64,000 nt of DNA, taken from Pseudomonadota bacterium. Lineage in GTDB: Bacteria; Pseudomonadota; Gammaproteobacteria; JAKAQQ01. The DNA lies in assembly GCA_021810635.1 (NCBI GenBank), contig JAJZIH010000001.1, positions 1 to 64,000 on the forward strand, given 5' to 3'. The notes below the pieces were generated by a model. That model ran no database searches. It had not been told where the DNA came from and worked only from the letters and a program-made list of their open reading frames with translations. Below are positions 49,845 to 58,887 of this stretch, in pieces. Each line of letters begins with the position of its first letter. The stretch's first letter is position 1. The translations under genes and the position numbers were made by a program.

Positions 49845-50751
49845 GGCGATGCACTTCCCGGGTGATTCCCACCATCAACGATTCCAAGGCGAGTCTCTGG
49901 TTGACGCCAGCCTGCGCCATGCGCTCGGTCTCACGGGCACGAGTATACAAGAGCTCGATTCCGGCCACGGACAGGGGCGCCAGGCGGTGTTCGAGGGCTG
50001 CGGGCATTCCAGCCGGTACGGACCAACCCATGCGGGCCCGGCTCGCCGCCCACAGACAGATGGCCCAAAAATGGGCCTGCTCCGCCCAGGTCAGGGGCGA
50101 ACGCTCCTTCACCGCCGCCAGGGGACTGATCTCCCCCCGGAACATCCTCTCACACTCGTCCACCCACGCCTCGACCACGGATCCCCATTCCGGGATCCAG
50201 AGTCCAGGGGCCGCCTCCGGGACGTGAAGGGTCCAGCGCTGGCAGCGGCTCCGCAGCGTGGCCTTGAGGGCGCGGGGGCGGCCGGTTTCCAGCAGGTAGA
50301 CGGTATGCGGAGGGGGTTCCTCCAGGGTTTTGAGAAAGGCATTGGCCGCCCCCTCCGTCAGCCGGTTCGCGCGGGGGATCCATCCGATCTTCCATCCGCC
50401 CCGATGGGCGGTGAGTGTCAGGGCATCCTCCAGCGCACGGATCGCGTCGATCCCGATCTGCTCGGGCTCCTCCACGACGGACCGGAGATCGGGATGCCCC
50501 CGCCCAGCCACCATCTGCCGGCACGACCAGCAGGTTCCGCAAGGTGGTTGTCCGGATTCCGCCTCGCATAAGAGCCGCTGCTTGATCCGGTCCGCCACCC
50601 GCCATCTCGAGGATTCGGCTGCGCCGACGAGAAGGATCGCGAAGGAGGCCTCCGGCCGGCCTCGAAGCGGCCCGAGCGATTCGAGCAGGACCCGGGGGAT
50701 TCCGCAGCCGGCGGCTTCGTCATTGGTCCCAGTCCCGCAAGAAGGGCTCAT
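49825..50751 (-). CDS. holB: DNA polymerase III subunit delta'
   Basis: A 308-residue clamp-loader subunit. Zinc-binding cysteines appear in CGTCWSC. The AAA+ core has [32 protein letters not shown] and the SRCQRW motif that reaches into a neighbour's ATP site. The P-loop is degenerate (LLVGAAESSRW), as usual for delta'. ATG 50751 overlaps the tmk stop. Confidence 0.93.
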   Translation of the reverse strand: MSPSCGTGTNDEAAGCGIPRVLLESLGPLRGRPEASFAILLVGAAESSRWRVADRIKQRLLCEAESGQPPCGTCWSCRQMVAGRGHPDLRSVVEEPEQIGIDAIRALEDALTLTAHRGGWKIGWIPRANRLTEGAANAFLKTLEEPPPHTVYLLETGRPRALKATLRSRCQRWTLHVPEAAPGLWIPEWGSVVEAWVDECERMFRGEISPLAAVKERSPLTWAEQAHFWAICLWAASRARMGWSVPAGMPAALEHRLAPLSVAGIELLYTRARETERMAQAGVNQRLALESLMVGITREVHRHAEKPD

Positions 50752-51419
50752 CCGGGCCCACTCCCGACGGGAGCCGGTGCGTTTCCCTGCCAGGTGTCAA
50801 AGCGGCGGACCAAAGCGTCCTCCAGCGCCGCCTGCACCTGTTCCCGTGCGAGTCCAGCGTCGACCCGGATGAACCGGTCGGGATCCTCTTCCAGCCGGGC
50901 GCGGTAACCCGCCCGCACATGCTCATGCCAGTCGGGCGCCTCGCGTTCTATCCGGTTGAGATGCCCGCGTTCACGGACCCGTGCCAGGGCCTGATCCACC
51001 GGCGTGTCGAAATAAAGGGTGAGATCCGGGCGCCCGTGCGGGCCCAGCACCCAGTGTTCCAGCGTTTCGATCCAGCCCCAGGGCAATCCCCGCCCGCTTC
51101 CCTGATAGGCATAGGTCGAATCCACGAACCGGTCGCACAGCACCCATGTGCCGGACTCCAAAGCCGGCTCGATGCGCCTCACCCAGTGCTGCCGGCGGGC
51201 GGCAAACACGAGCAGCAATTCGGCCACAGGATCCGGAGGATCGGCGCCCCCGGACAGCACCCATTCCCGGATCGCTTCGGACAGGGGGGTCCCCCCCGGT
51301 TCCCTTGTCTCGAGCAGCGACACGCCCCGGGCCCGGATGAGGGAACGGATCAAGCCGAGCTGGCTGGTTTTGCCCGCCCCGTCACCACCTTCCAGCGTGA
51401 TCAACCGGCCCCGGATCAC
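50748..51419 (-). CDS. tmk: Thymidylate kinase
   Basis: A 223-residue kinase that makes dTDP from dTMP. P-loop GGDGAGKT (11-18), the DR(F/Y) motif in LCDRFVDSTYAYQGSGRGL (part) and TREPGGTPL are all present. The start is GTG 51419, overlapping the mltG stop (GTGA). The order mltG-tmk-holB-pilZ is standard for the class. Confidence 0.94.
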   Translation of the reverse strand: MIRGRLITLEGGDGAGKTSQLGLIRSLIRARGVSLLETREPGGTPLSEAIREWVLSGGADPPDPVAELLLVFAARRQHWVRRIEPALESGTWVLCDRFVDSTYAYQGSGRGLPWGWIETLEHWVLGPHGRPDLTLYFDTPVDQALARVRERGHLNRIEREAPDWHEHVRAGYRARLEEDPDRFIRVDAGLAREQVQAALEDALVRRFDTWQGNAPAPVGSGPG

Positions 51420-52489
51420 GGTTTCTTTCCCTTTTTTCGCAACAGGTAGCGGGCAATGTGCCGGTCCTGCTGGCTCAGCGTCCGGGCAAAAATATGGCGG
51501 CCGTTGCCCATCGAAACAAAGTAGAGGTTCTTGCCGATCCGGGGGTGGAGTGCCGCCAGGATGGCATTACGGCTGGGATAGCAGATCGGAGAAGGCGGCA
51601 GGCCGCGGTGCCGGTAGGTATTCCAGGGACTCGCCACGTCGAGGTCGCGGACCGTGAGCGGACCCTTGAAGCTCGGACCCAGGGCGTAGATGACCGTGGG
51701 ATCGCTCGCGAGCGGCATGCCGAGATCGAGCCGTCGGATGAAGACCCCGGCGATTTCCGGCCGTTCCTTGCGGTACGCCGACTCTTTCTCGATCAGCGAG
51801 GCCAGAATCAGAGCCTGGTAGGGGGTTTTGAGAACCCGAGTCCGCTCACGGTGAGCCCAGGCCGTGCCGAGGAAAACTGCCATCCGGCGATAGGCCCGTA
51901 CCAGGAGGGCGGAAACGGGGGCCCCGCCGGGAAAGAAATAGGTTTCCGGGGCGAAAACCCCTTCCGGGCTTTCATTGGGGTGTCCCACCTGTCGCATGAC
52001 CCAGGACGCTGAAAATTGCTGGCGCACCGGCTTCCGGAGGTTGGGGTCGGAGGCCAGACCGGCCTTGAGTTCGGCGAAGGTCTCTCCCGGAATGATCGTA
52101 AACCGATGCAGGATGACCCGTCCGGCGACGAACCGGCGCAGAAGTTCGATCTCGTTCAGGCCGGGCCTGATCCGATACTGCCCCGCCTGGAGATCCCGTC
52201 CCACCCCGGAAAGGCGGCCCAAGAGGTCGAACGTCCACCAGGTCGGCAGAATGCCCCTTTGCTCGAGACGGAGACTCACCCGGTGGAGGGTTTCCGCCCG
52301 GTGCAGCGTGATGGTTTCGGCCTGCGGGAATACCAGGGGGGCATTGATCTCCCAGAGCCACGCGCCCACCCCGGCGACGGCCAGAAGGCCCAAGGCCAGA
52401 GCAGCGGCCAGCACCCACCGCCCCGGGGTCATTTTTTTCTTTTCACTCAACCGGCAGCCCTCTTCCACCGACGGCGCTTCGCTCCGCAT
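51416..52489 (-). CDS. mltG: Endolytic murein transglycosylase MltG
   Basis: A 357-residue membrane enzyme that cuts nascent glycan strands and ends their growth. One helix lies at about residues 22-46. A LysM-like region is followed by the YceG domain with IPGETFAELK, SPEGVFAPETYFFP and LASLIEKESAY (catalytic Glu in IEKES), then ASDPTVIYALG and SPWNTYRHRGLPPSPI. ATG 52489 is used; Met20 is an alternative. pabC, often found between fabF and mltG, is absent. Confidence 0.92.
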   Translation of the reverse strand: MRSEAPSVEEGCRLSEKKKMTPGRWVLAAALALGLLAVAGVGAWLWEINAPLVFPQAETITLHRAETLHRVSLRLEQRGILPTWWTFDLLGRLSGVGRDLQAGQYRIRPGLNEIELLRRFVAGRVILHRFTIIPGETFAELKAGLASDPNLRKPVRQQFSASWVMRQVGHPNESPEGVFAPETYFFPGGAPVSALLVRAYRRMAVFLGTAWAHRERTRVLKTPYQALILASLIEKESAYRKERPEIAGVFIRRLDLGMPLASDPTVIYALGPSFKGPLTVRDLDVASPWNTYRHRGLPPSPICYPSRNAILAALHPRIGKNLYFVSMGNGRHIFARTLSQQDRHIARYLLRKKGKKP

Positions 52490-52549
52490 CGGGGACGGAC
52501 GATCCTGAGATTCCCGAAAGACCGGCCGGAGCAGGAGACCGTCACGGGT

Positions 52550-53797
52550 TCAACGATACGCCTTGAACACCAGCGTGCCGTTGGTTCCGCCGAATCCGAA
52601 GGAGTTCGACATGACGATCTTCAGCCGGGCCGGCCTGGACTCGTTGGGCACGTAATCGAGGGTACATCCGGCGTCCGGATGGTCCAGGTTGAATGTCGCC
52701 GGGATGATCTGGTCCCTCAGGGCAAGCAGGCAGAAAATGGCTTCGATGGCCCCGGCCGCGCCGAGGAGGTGTCCCGTGACCGACTTGGTGGAACTCACGG
52801 CGACGTGCCGGGAGTCCGCCCCCCACACGGTCTCGATCGCGCGAGATTCGGCGAGATCGCCCACCACGGTCGACGTGCCGTGGGCATTGATGTACTCGAC
52901 CTCGCGGGGTGCAATCCCCGCATCCTTGAGGGCCAGCCGCATGCAGAGTGCCGCCCCCGCGCCGTCCTCGGGCGGGGCGGTGATGTGGAAGGCATCGGCA
53001 CTGGCACCGAAACCGATGAGCTCTCCCCAGATCCGGGCACCTCGGGCACGCGCATGGTCAAGGGATTCCAGAACCAGGACGGCAGCCCCGTCCGACAGGA
53101 CAAAGCCGTCGCGTTCCCGGTCCCACGGCCGGCTGGCCCGGCCGGGATCCTCGTTGCGGACCGAAAGCGCGCGGGCCGCACAAAATCCGGCGACCCCACC
53201 AGGCGAGATCGCCATTTCGGCTCCGCCCGCGAGCATCACATCGGCGTCTCCCCGCTCGATGATCCGCGCGGCATAACCGATGCAGTGGGTTCCCGTGGTA
53301 CAGGCCGTGGCCAGCCCCAGATTGGGCCCCCTCAGCTGGTAGAGAATCGACAGGTGCCCCGCAACCATGTTGATGATGGAACTCGGAACGAAAAACGGTG
53401 AAACCTTTTTCGGCCCCTCATAATCCCGGACCAGATCCCGGATCTTCTCGATGCTGAGGATCCCGCCGATGCCGGCGCCGATGATCACGCCCCGCCGTTC
53501 GGCACTCCCTCCCTCCTCCCGCTCGAGTCCGGCCGACTCGAAGGCAAGCCGGCCCGCCGCAACGCCGTACTGCATGAACGGATCCATTTTGCGGGCCTCT
53601 TTCGGGACGAGGTACCGGTGGGGGTCGAAACCCACCACCTCGCCAGCGAAACGGGTTGGGTAGCCCGATGCGTCAAAATGCGTGATGGGGGCAAAGCCGT
53701 GGCGCCCCTCAAGGACATTTTTCCAGGCCGTCTCCACGTCCAGGCCGACCGGCGAGATCAGGCCCGCTCCCGTGACCACGACCCGGACCCCAGTCAT
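52550..53797 (-). CDS. fabF: 3-Oxoacyl-ACP synthase II
   Basis: A 415-residue condensing enzyme for fatty-acid elongation. Catalytic Cys166 lies in TACTTGTHCIG, His in NAHGTST and the second His in KSVTGHLLGAAGAIE. The closing text is NSFGFGGTNGTLVF. Length is normal. The gene lies 73 bp after acpP on the same strand. Confidence 0.96.
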   Translation of the reverse strand: MTGVRVVVTGAGLISPVGLDVETAWKNVLEGRHGFAPITHFDASGYPTRFAGEVVGFDPHRYLVPKEARKMDPFMQYGVAAGRLAFESAGLEREEGGSAERRGVIIGAGIGGILSIEKIRDLVRDYEGPKKVSPFFVPSSIINMVAGHLSILYQLRGPNLGLATACTTGTHCIGYAARIIERGDADVMLAGGAEMAISPGGVAGFCAARALSVRNEDPGRASRPWDRERDGFVLSDGAAVLVLESLDHARARGARIWGELIGFGASADAFHITAPPEDGAGAALCMRLALKDAGIAPREVEYINAHGTSTVVGDLAESRAIETVWGADSRHVAVSSTKSVTGHLLGAAGAIEAIFCLLALRDQIIPATFNLDHPDAGCTLDYVPNESRPARLKIVMSNSFGFGGTNGTLVFKAYR

Positions 53798-53870
53798 GGC
53801 ACGCCATCCTCATCACAAGCCCGCTCCGGCACCCTGCGCTCGCCTCCGGCCCGCGGAGACCGTCTCCTGT

Positions 53871-54113
53871 TCAATGGGTCTCGGTATGGGCTTTGATGTA
53901 ATCCACGGCCTGCTGGACTGTCGTGATCTTTTCCGCTTCCTCATCCGGAATTTCGCACTCGAACTCCTCCTCAAGGGCCATCACCAGCTCCACGTTGTCC
54001 AGCGAATCGGCACCGAGGTCGTCGACGAATGAGGCCTCAGACTTAACCTGCTCTTCCTTGACACCCAGTTGCTCCACGATGATTTTCTTGACTCGCTCTT
54101 CGATATTGCTCAT
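53871..54113 (-). CDS. acpP: Acyl carrier protein
   Basis: An 80-residue acidic ACP. Ser37 in [10 protein letters not shown] receives phosphopantetheine from AcpS (gene at 25877-26320). The sequence is close to the gammaproteobacterial consensus. ATG 54113 gives [10 protein letters not shown]. The upstream 132 bp to fabG contain A-rich and T-rich stretches unlike the neighbourhood, likely a strong ribosome-loading leader or promoter. Confidence 0.97.
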   Translation of the reverse strand: MSNIEERVKKIIVEQLGVKEEQVKSEASFVDDLGADSLDNVELVMALEEEFECEIPDEEAEKITTVQQAVDYIKAHTETH

Positions 54114-54245
54114 GTGTTTCGAGTCCCCATCAGATTGACAAAATGACGCCATGGCGCCGGAATGGCAATTGTAGCCAAAAAAAAACCCCATTCCGCAACC
54201 CGGGAATGAAATTGATAAGATTCATAGCCTTTGACATGAAAGTGT

Positions 54246-54995
54246 TCATGACATGTACATTCCCCCGTTGACCTGTAGGGTCTCGCCCGTGATGTATCCG
54301 GCCCCGCCCGAGGCCAGAAAACCCACGCAGGCGGCCACATCGGCGGCGGTTCCGAGCCGTTTCAGTGGGATCCGTTCGATGAGGGTCTCCCGCTGTTTCG
54401 AGTTGAGCTGACGGGTCATGTCGGTATCGATGAAGCCAGGGGCTACAGCATTGACCGTGATACCGCGCGAGCCCACCTCCTGAGCCAGGGAACGCGTGAA
54501 TCCCAAGAGCCCGCCCTTCGCGGCGGCATAGTTGACCTGGCCCGGATTGCCGGACAGGGCCACCACGGAAGCCATGTTGATGATGCGGCCCTGCCGTTCC
54601 TTCAGCATGGTGCGCAGGCAGACCCGGGTCAGGCGGAACACGGCGCTGAGATCGATCTCGAGCACCGACTGCCAGGCTTCCTCACTCATCCGGAGCAGAA
54701 GATCATCCCGGGCGATCCCGGCATTGTTGACGAGTACCCGGATCGGCCCGAAGCGACCCTCGAATCCGTGCACGGTTTCCTCCAGCACCGAAGCGTCCGC
54801 CCGGCCGAGGTCGAGCGCCCAACCCGCACCGGGCCAACCGCGCTGGGCCAGCCGTTCGCTGATGAGCCCGGCACCAGCCGCGCTGGTCGCCGTCCCGACG
54901 AGAGTGAAACCGTCGGCTCCGAGGCGTTCCAAAATGGCTTGACCGATCCCCCGGCTGGCCCCCGTGATCAATGCAAAACCCGGCCGTTCATTCAT
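54246..54995 (-). CDS. fabG: 3-Oxoacyl-ACP reductase
   Basis: A 249-residue SDR that reduces 3-oxoacyl-ACP with NADPH. TGASRGIG at 11-18, NNAG at 90-93, and S143, Y156 and K160 form the active site. ITGETLQVNGGMYM closes the chain, typical of FabG. ATG 54995 has GAGGGGAGGGG upstream. It lies 13 bp after fabD. Confidence 0.95.
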   Translation of the reverse strand: MNERPGFALITGASRGIGQAILERLGADGFTLVGTATSAAGAGLISERLAQRGWPGAGWALDLGRADASVLEETVHGFEGRFGPIRVLVNNAGIARDDLLLRMSEEAWQSVLEIDLSAVFRLTRVCLRTMLKERQGRIINMASVVALSGNPGQVNYAAAKGGLLGFTRSLAQEVGSRGITVNAVAPGFIDTDMTRQLNSKQRETLIERIPLKRLGTAADVAACVGFLASGGAGYITGETLQVNGGMYMS

Positions 54996-55008
54996 GGGAC
55001 CCCTCCCC

Positions 55009-55938
55009 TCAGTTGGTTTCGGCATACTGCCGGATCGTCTCGCGATTCTCAAGGGACCGATGCTCCAGTTCAGGGGCGATCCGACGCCCGAGGCCGGTCA
55101 GGACCCGTCCCGGGCCACATTCGACGATCCGCGTCACCCCATGCGCGTCGCGCAGGCACCGGACCGTTTCGGTCCAATGCACCGGGCTCGCCAGTTGGGC
55201 GACCAGAGCCAGGCGGATGGCGGCCGGTTCGGGATGGGGCGACCGATCCGCGTTATGCACGATCGGCACGGACGGAGGATGGAGGTCGACCCGGGCCAGT
55301 TCCGCCTCAAAAGCGCGGGATGCACTCCGCATGAGCGAACTGTGGGCCGGCACGCTCACGGGAAGGAGAATGGCCTTCCTCGCCCCGGCTTGGCGGGCGG
55401 CGAGGAGGGCCTGTTCGACCGCGCTGCGCTCGCCGGCAATCACGACCTGGCCAGGGCTGTTGTAGTTGACCGGCTCGACGATACCGCCCACAACCGAGCG
55501 GCAGGCGCGCCCGACGGCTTCATCATCAAGGCCCAGGACCGCCGCCATGGCGCCGGCTCCCGGCGCCACCGCCTCCTGCATGAGCCGGGCGCGCACCGTG
55601 ACCAGACCGGCCAGAGCCGGCACGTCCAGCACGCCGGCCGCATAAAGGGCCGCGTATTCACCCAGGCTGTGTCCCGCCACCACCACCGGCATTGCACCTC
55701 CCTGCGCCCGCTGGATGGCGTAAAACGCGATGTCCGCCGCGAGCATGAGCGGCTGGGTGACGGTCGTCGCATCCAAGGCTTCGGCAGGGCCCTCGATGGC
55801 GAGGCGCTTGAGGTCACACCCCGCACTCTGCGAAACCGTCCCGAAAACGCCGGTCAGGAGGGAATCGTGGGCGAGATCGGCCAGCATGCCGACTTTCTGG
55901 GAACCTTGTCCCGGGAAAACCATGGCCGTGAGGTTCAA
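55009..55938 (-). CDS. fabD: Malonyl-CoA:ACP transacylase
   Basis: A 309-residue acyltransferase supplying malonyl-ACP. Catalytic Ser91 lies in GHSLGEY; VFPGQGSQ opens the chain, and His lies in VPAHSSLM. I choose TTG 55938 because AGGAAG lies upstream and the resulting MNLTAMVFPGQG matches the length of known FabD N-termini; ATG 55923 would cut five residues. The start overlaps the rhombosortase stop. fabH and plsX, usual upstream neighbours, are not here. Confidence 0.93.
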   Translation of the reverse strand: MNLTAMVFPGQGSQKVGMLADLAHDSLLTGVFGTVSQSAGCDLKRLAIEGPAEALDATTVTQPLMLAADIAFYAIQRAQGGAMPVVVAGHSLGEYAALYAAGVLDVPALAGLVTVRARLMQEAVAPGAGAMAAVLGLDDEAVGRACRSVVGGIVEPVNYNSPGQVVIAGERSAVEQALLAARQAGARKAILLPVSVPAHSSLMRSASRAFEAELARVDLHPPSVPIVHNADRSPHPEPAAIRLALVAQLASPVHWTETVRCLRDAHGVTRIVECGPGRVLTGLGRRIAPELEHRSLENRETIRQYAETN

Positions 55939-56591
55939 GGGAAATCTTCCTGCGGTGCGGATGGGCCCGGGGCCGGGGGCCGGGAATGGCGGCGGTCGAC
56001 GCCGATCCAGAGAAAGCCCAAGGCCGTTCCGGCGATAGCGCCGTAGAGGTGGGCGATCGTGAGAATGGGCCCACCGATGGCCCACTGTGAGGTCGGCAAC
56101 GGCCCGAATAGCCGTTCGTAGGCCAGTTTGAGAACCAAAAAAGCAAGCAGCCAGCGCCCTCCCCACTCGCGGCGGTAGACGGCCAGAAGCGCACCGGCGG
56201 CCCAGTAGGTATGGAGCACCCCGGAGATGCCGTCAAACCAGAAAACTCCGGGCGAAAAAAGAAAAACGCCGAGGCCGACCGCCACCGATCCGACCACCGT
56301 CGCGATCCAGAATCGCCGCACGCCGAGGATGGCCCCGAACAGCAACCACAACAGCACGAATCCCGACAGATCGAGCCCCAGGTGCGCCCAACTCGAATGA
56401 ATGAAGTTCGCGGTGACAAGCCGCCACCACTGGCCGTCCAGCACCTTTCCCCGGTCATAGCGAAGCGCATGCCGCCATGCGGCTCCGCCGAGCTGCAAAA
56501 ATCCGCAGACCAAGACGATCAGGAACGCCGGCCATCCCTCCCGTCCGGCCCGATAGAGCCACTCCTGGCTGCGGCGCAGCCGGGTTCGCAT
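55935..56591 (-). CDS. Rhombosortase (rhomboid-type intramembrane protease)
   Basis: A 218-residue rhomboid with about six membrane helices. The catalytic Ser is in DGISGVLHTYW and the His in AHLYGAIAG. GQWWRLVTANFIHSSWAHLGLD (key part RLVTANFIHSSWAHL) is the rhomboid N-terminal pattern. The small size and GxSGVLH form fit rhombosortases, which cut C-terminal GlyGly-CTERM tails of proteins sent out by type II secretion. It lies back to back with the gsp operon, which supports this. GTG 56615 is an alternative start. Confidence 0.75.
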   Translation of the reverse strand: MRTRLRRSQEWLYRAGREGWPAFLIVLVCGFLQLGGAAWRHALRYDRGKVLDGQWWRLVTANFIHSSWAHLGLDLSGFVLLWLLFGAILGVRRFWIATVVGSVAVGLGVFLFSPGVFWFDGISGVLHTYWAAGALLAVYRREWGGRWLLAFLVLKLAYERLFGPLPTSQWAIGGPILTIAHLYGAIAGTALGFLWIGVDRRHSRPPAPGPSAPQEDFP

Positions 56592-56617
56592 GCGGGGTGC
56601 CGAGAGTAAGACCACGC

Positions 56618-56644
56618 TTGGCCCGAGTCAACTAGTGCTATGAT
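56618..56644 (+). promoter_or_regulatory. Candidate promoter of the gsp operon
   Basis: TTGGCC (56618-56623), 15-bp spacer, TATGAT (56639-56644) with an extended TGC immediately before it, 110 bp upstream of gspG. It overlaps the 5' end of the divergent rhombosortase gene. Spacing is short, so the extended -10 would carry most of the activity. Confidence 0.4.
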
Positions 56645-56753
56645 GACGATCGTGCCATGCAGCGGCGGCAGGCGTGGTCCTCGCGATTGTTTGCATGGTC
56701 CGGGTTTGGGTTTTTCGCGCGTCACTTCAGGAAGCCTAGTGTAACCGATTCCC

Positions 56754-57224
56754 ATGGCATCTCGATCTCCAACCGAACGATTGAAACGGATCTCCGGGGC
56801 CGGGGTCCGCGCGGACCGCGGGTTCACCCTGATCGAGGTCATGGTCGTGATCGTCATCATCGCCATCCTGGCGACCATCATCGTGCCCAACGTGATCAAC
56901 AAGCCAGAAGAGGCCCGGATCACCAAGGCCAAGGCCGACATCCATTCCATCGTGGCTGCGCTCGAAATGTACAAGCTCGACAACTACCAGTACCCGACCA
57001 CCAGCCAAGGACTCAAGGCGCTCGTGGTCAAACCGGACACGTCCCCGGTGCCGCCCCACTGGCACCATTACCTCAACCAGGTTCCCATCGATCCCTGGGG
57101 CCACCCCTACAAATACCTCTACCCTGGGGTGCATGGCACCTTCGATGTCTGGACCAACGGCCCTCCGGGAGCGTCCGGCCATCACCGGGTGATCGGCAAC
57201 TGGAACCTTGACCGGACCCGATGA
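56754..57224 (+). CDS. gspG: Major pseudopilin GspG
   Basis: A 156-residue type II secretion pseudopilin. The leader is long and basic (23 residues) and the prepilin peptidase site is G23|F24 in RGFTLIEVMVV, with Glu at +5 (E28). The body shows GspG signatures: DIHSIVAALEMYKLDN, YPTTSQGLKAL and PIDPWGHPYKY. Met lies at 56754; a calcium-site region near the end (WTNGPPGASG) is a little different from the usual DxGxDG. The stop overlaps gspH by ATGA. Confidence 0.95.
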   Translation: MASRSPTERLKRISGAGVRADRGFTLIEVMVVIVIIAILATIIVPNVINKPEEARITKAKADIHSIVAALEMYKLDNYQYPTTSQGLKALVVKPDTSPVPPHWHHYLNQVPIDPWGHPYKYLYPGVHGTFDVWTNGPPGASGHHRVIGNWNLDRTR

Positions 57225-57805
57225 TCGGCCAGCGGACGCCAGGGGAGCGCGGATTCACCCTGATCGAGATCCTGGTTGTCCTGCTGATCGTGGGTGTCCT
57301 GACCGGCATCGCGGTTCTTTCGCTCAGTTCACTGGGCCAGGCTTCACGGCGCGAACAGGCGGCGCGGCGGCTGGCCGGCCTCATCGAACTGGCGTCCCAG
57401 CAGGCCATCATCCAGGGGGAAACCTACGGACTGTGCCTGGAGCCCCACCACTACTGGTTCCTCCGGGACGAGCGCGGCCAGTGGGTGCACTTCGCTCATG
57501 ACTCGATCTATCGCCGGCGGTCTCTCCCCGGCGCCCTCAGGATCTCGCTCCGGCTGACCGGCACCCGCCTGCATCTGCTGGCCCGTCCGTCGGCGCGCAA
57601 GACCACGGTCCGGAGGAAAACCCACACCCCGGCCAGGCACCTGCGGGTCGCCCACCGACCGCCCGACATCCTGATCCTGCCGAACGGCCAGCTCAGCGCT
57701 TTCGAAATCGACATCTCGGTGCGTAGCCACCGGCGGTCCTTCCGGATCCGCGGCACCATCTCGGGACATCTTTCCCTGATCGCACCACATCACGCTCCGA
57801 CATGA
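57221..57805 (+). CDS. gspH: Minor pseudopilin GspH
   Basis: A 194-residue minor pseudopilin. The leader is 11 residues, cut at G11|F12 (RGFTLIEILVV) with Glu at +5. A beta-rich domain follows with RREQAARRLAGLIELASQQAI (key part ARRLAGLIELASQQA), typical of GspH. Overlap with gspG is ATGA, and gspI starts 3 bp after its stop. Confidence 0.88.
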   Translation: MIGQRTPGERGFTLIEILVVLLIVGVLTGIAVLSLSSLGQASRREQAARRLAGLIELASQQAIIQGETYGLCLEPHHYWFLRDERGQWVHFAHDSIYRRRSLPGALRISLRLTGTRLHLLARPSARKTTVRRKTHTPARHLRVAHRPPDILILPNGQLSAFEIDISVRSHRRSFRIRGTISGHLSLIAPHHAPT

Positions 57806-57808
57806 AGG

Positions 57809-58285
57809 ATGCCCGGACAACGCGCGTTCACGCTGCTTGAAGTCCTGATCGCCCTGGCGATCGTGGGCATCGGCCTGCTCGCCCTACTCGGCACCTCGAT
57901 CGAGAACACGCGCGTGGCCCACGGGCTCGAGGCACGGACGTTGGCCAGCTACGTGGCGGCCAATGAGGTGGAAGAACTGCGCCTTGCCCAGAACTGGCCC
58001 GCTCTGGGCAAGACCACCGGCCACACCCGGATGGCCGGCATCCGCTGGCAGTGGACGCTCCGTGCCGAGCACACGGCCGCCCCCGGGATTCTCCGGATCC
58101 GGGTCTCGGTCCGGCCGGCCAGCGCCCGCCGGGGCGAGCTCGTCACCCTGACGGGATTCCTGGGCCGGTCGCTTCTCGACCGGCCGAGTCCCCTGACCAG
58201 CACGCCTCCCCCGCCGGGAGTCATGCCCAACCCGATCGGGCCCGGATCCCCCGGCCCCCCGTTCCCTGGAACGGGAATCCCATGA
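57809..58285 (+). CDS. gspI: Minor pseudopilin GspI
   Basis: A 158-residue minor pseudopilin. The leader is only six residues, and the cleavage site reads QRA|FTLLEVLIALAIVGIG: Ala in place of Gly at -1, with Glu kept at +5. The body has NEVEELRLAQNWP and IRWQWTLRAE, as in GspI. The last 35 residues are Pro/Gly-rich, longer than usual. The start at 57809 is the only one in reach. Its TGA overlaps the gspJ ATG. Confidence 0.88.
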   Translation: MPGQRAFTLLEVLIALAIVGIGLLALLGTSIENTRVAHGLEARTLASYVAANEVEELRLAQNWPALGKTTGHTRMAGIRWQWTLRAEHTAAPGILRIRVSVRPASARRGELVTLTGFLGRSLLDRPSPLTSTPPPPGVMPNPIGPGSPGPPFPGTGIP

Positions 58286-58887
58286 CACGGTCCCGTGCCT
58301 TCACCCTGATCGAGATTCTGGTCGCCACCGCGATCCTGGCCCTTTTGGCCATCATGGCCTATGGTTCGCTTGATACCATCATCCGCGAGCGGGCCATCAC
58401 CCGGCGCCGCGGACATCAGCTCGAAACACTCCAGATGACGATGCTGCTTCTGAGCCAGGATCTGGCGCAGGCCGCACCGCGCCCGATCCGCGCCGCGAGC
58501 GGGATCCTGAAGCCTGCGTTGCACGGCGGACAGGGGGAGCCCGGTCCCTTGCTGGTCCTCACGCGGGACGGGGATGCCAATCCGGCCGGTGCCGACCGCT
58601 CGGATCTCGAACGGGTAGGGTACGGGCTGGTCGGCCACCGGCTCGTCCGCTTCGTCTGGCCGGTCCTCGACCGAGCCCTGCCGACCCCTCCAGAGCAAAC
58701 GACCCTCCTCCACGGCGTCCGTTCATTCCACATCCGCTTTCTCGGCCCGGCCGGCCACTGGCATCACCACTGGCCACCGCTCGACCAACCGGCGACCACG
58801 GACCTCAACCACCGTCCCTTGGCCATCGAGATCCAGCTCCGGACCCGGGCCTGGGGTCGGATCAAGCGCATTTTCGAGCTACCGTGA
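58282..58887 (+). CDS. gspJ: Minor pseudopilin GspJ
   Basis: A 201-residue minor pseudopilin. The leader has six residues (MTRSRA) and the site is RA|FTLIEILVATAIL, again Ala at -1 with Glu at +5. GspJ marks: RERAITRRRGHQLETLQMTM (20 residues), LLSQDLAQAAPRPI and, near the C-terminus, AIEIQLRTRAWGRI. The ATG overlaps gspI by ATGA, and the stop overlaps the GTG of gspK. Confidence 0.9.
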   Translation: MTRSRAFTLIEILVATAILALLAIMAYGSLDTIIRERAITRRRGHQLETLQMTMLLLSQDLAQAAPRPIRAASGILKPALHGGQGEPGPLLVLTRDGDANPAGADRSDLERVGYGLVGHRLVRFVWPVLDRALPTPPEQTTLLHGVRSFHIRFLGPAGHWHHHWPPLDQPATTDLNHRPLAIEIQLRTRAWGRIKRIFELP

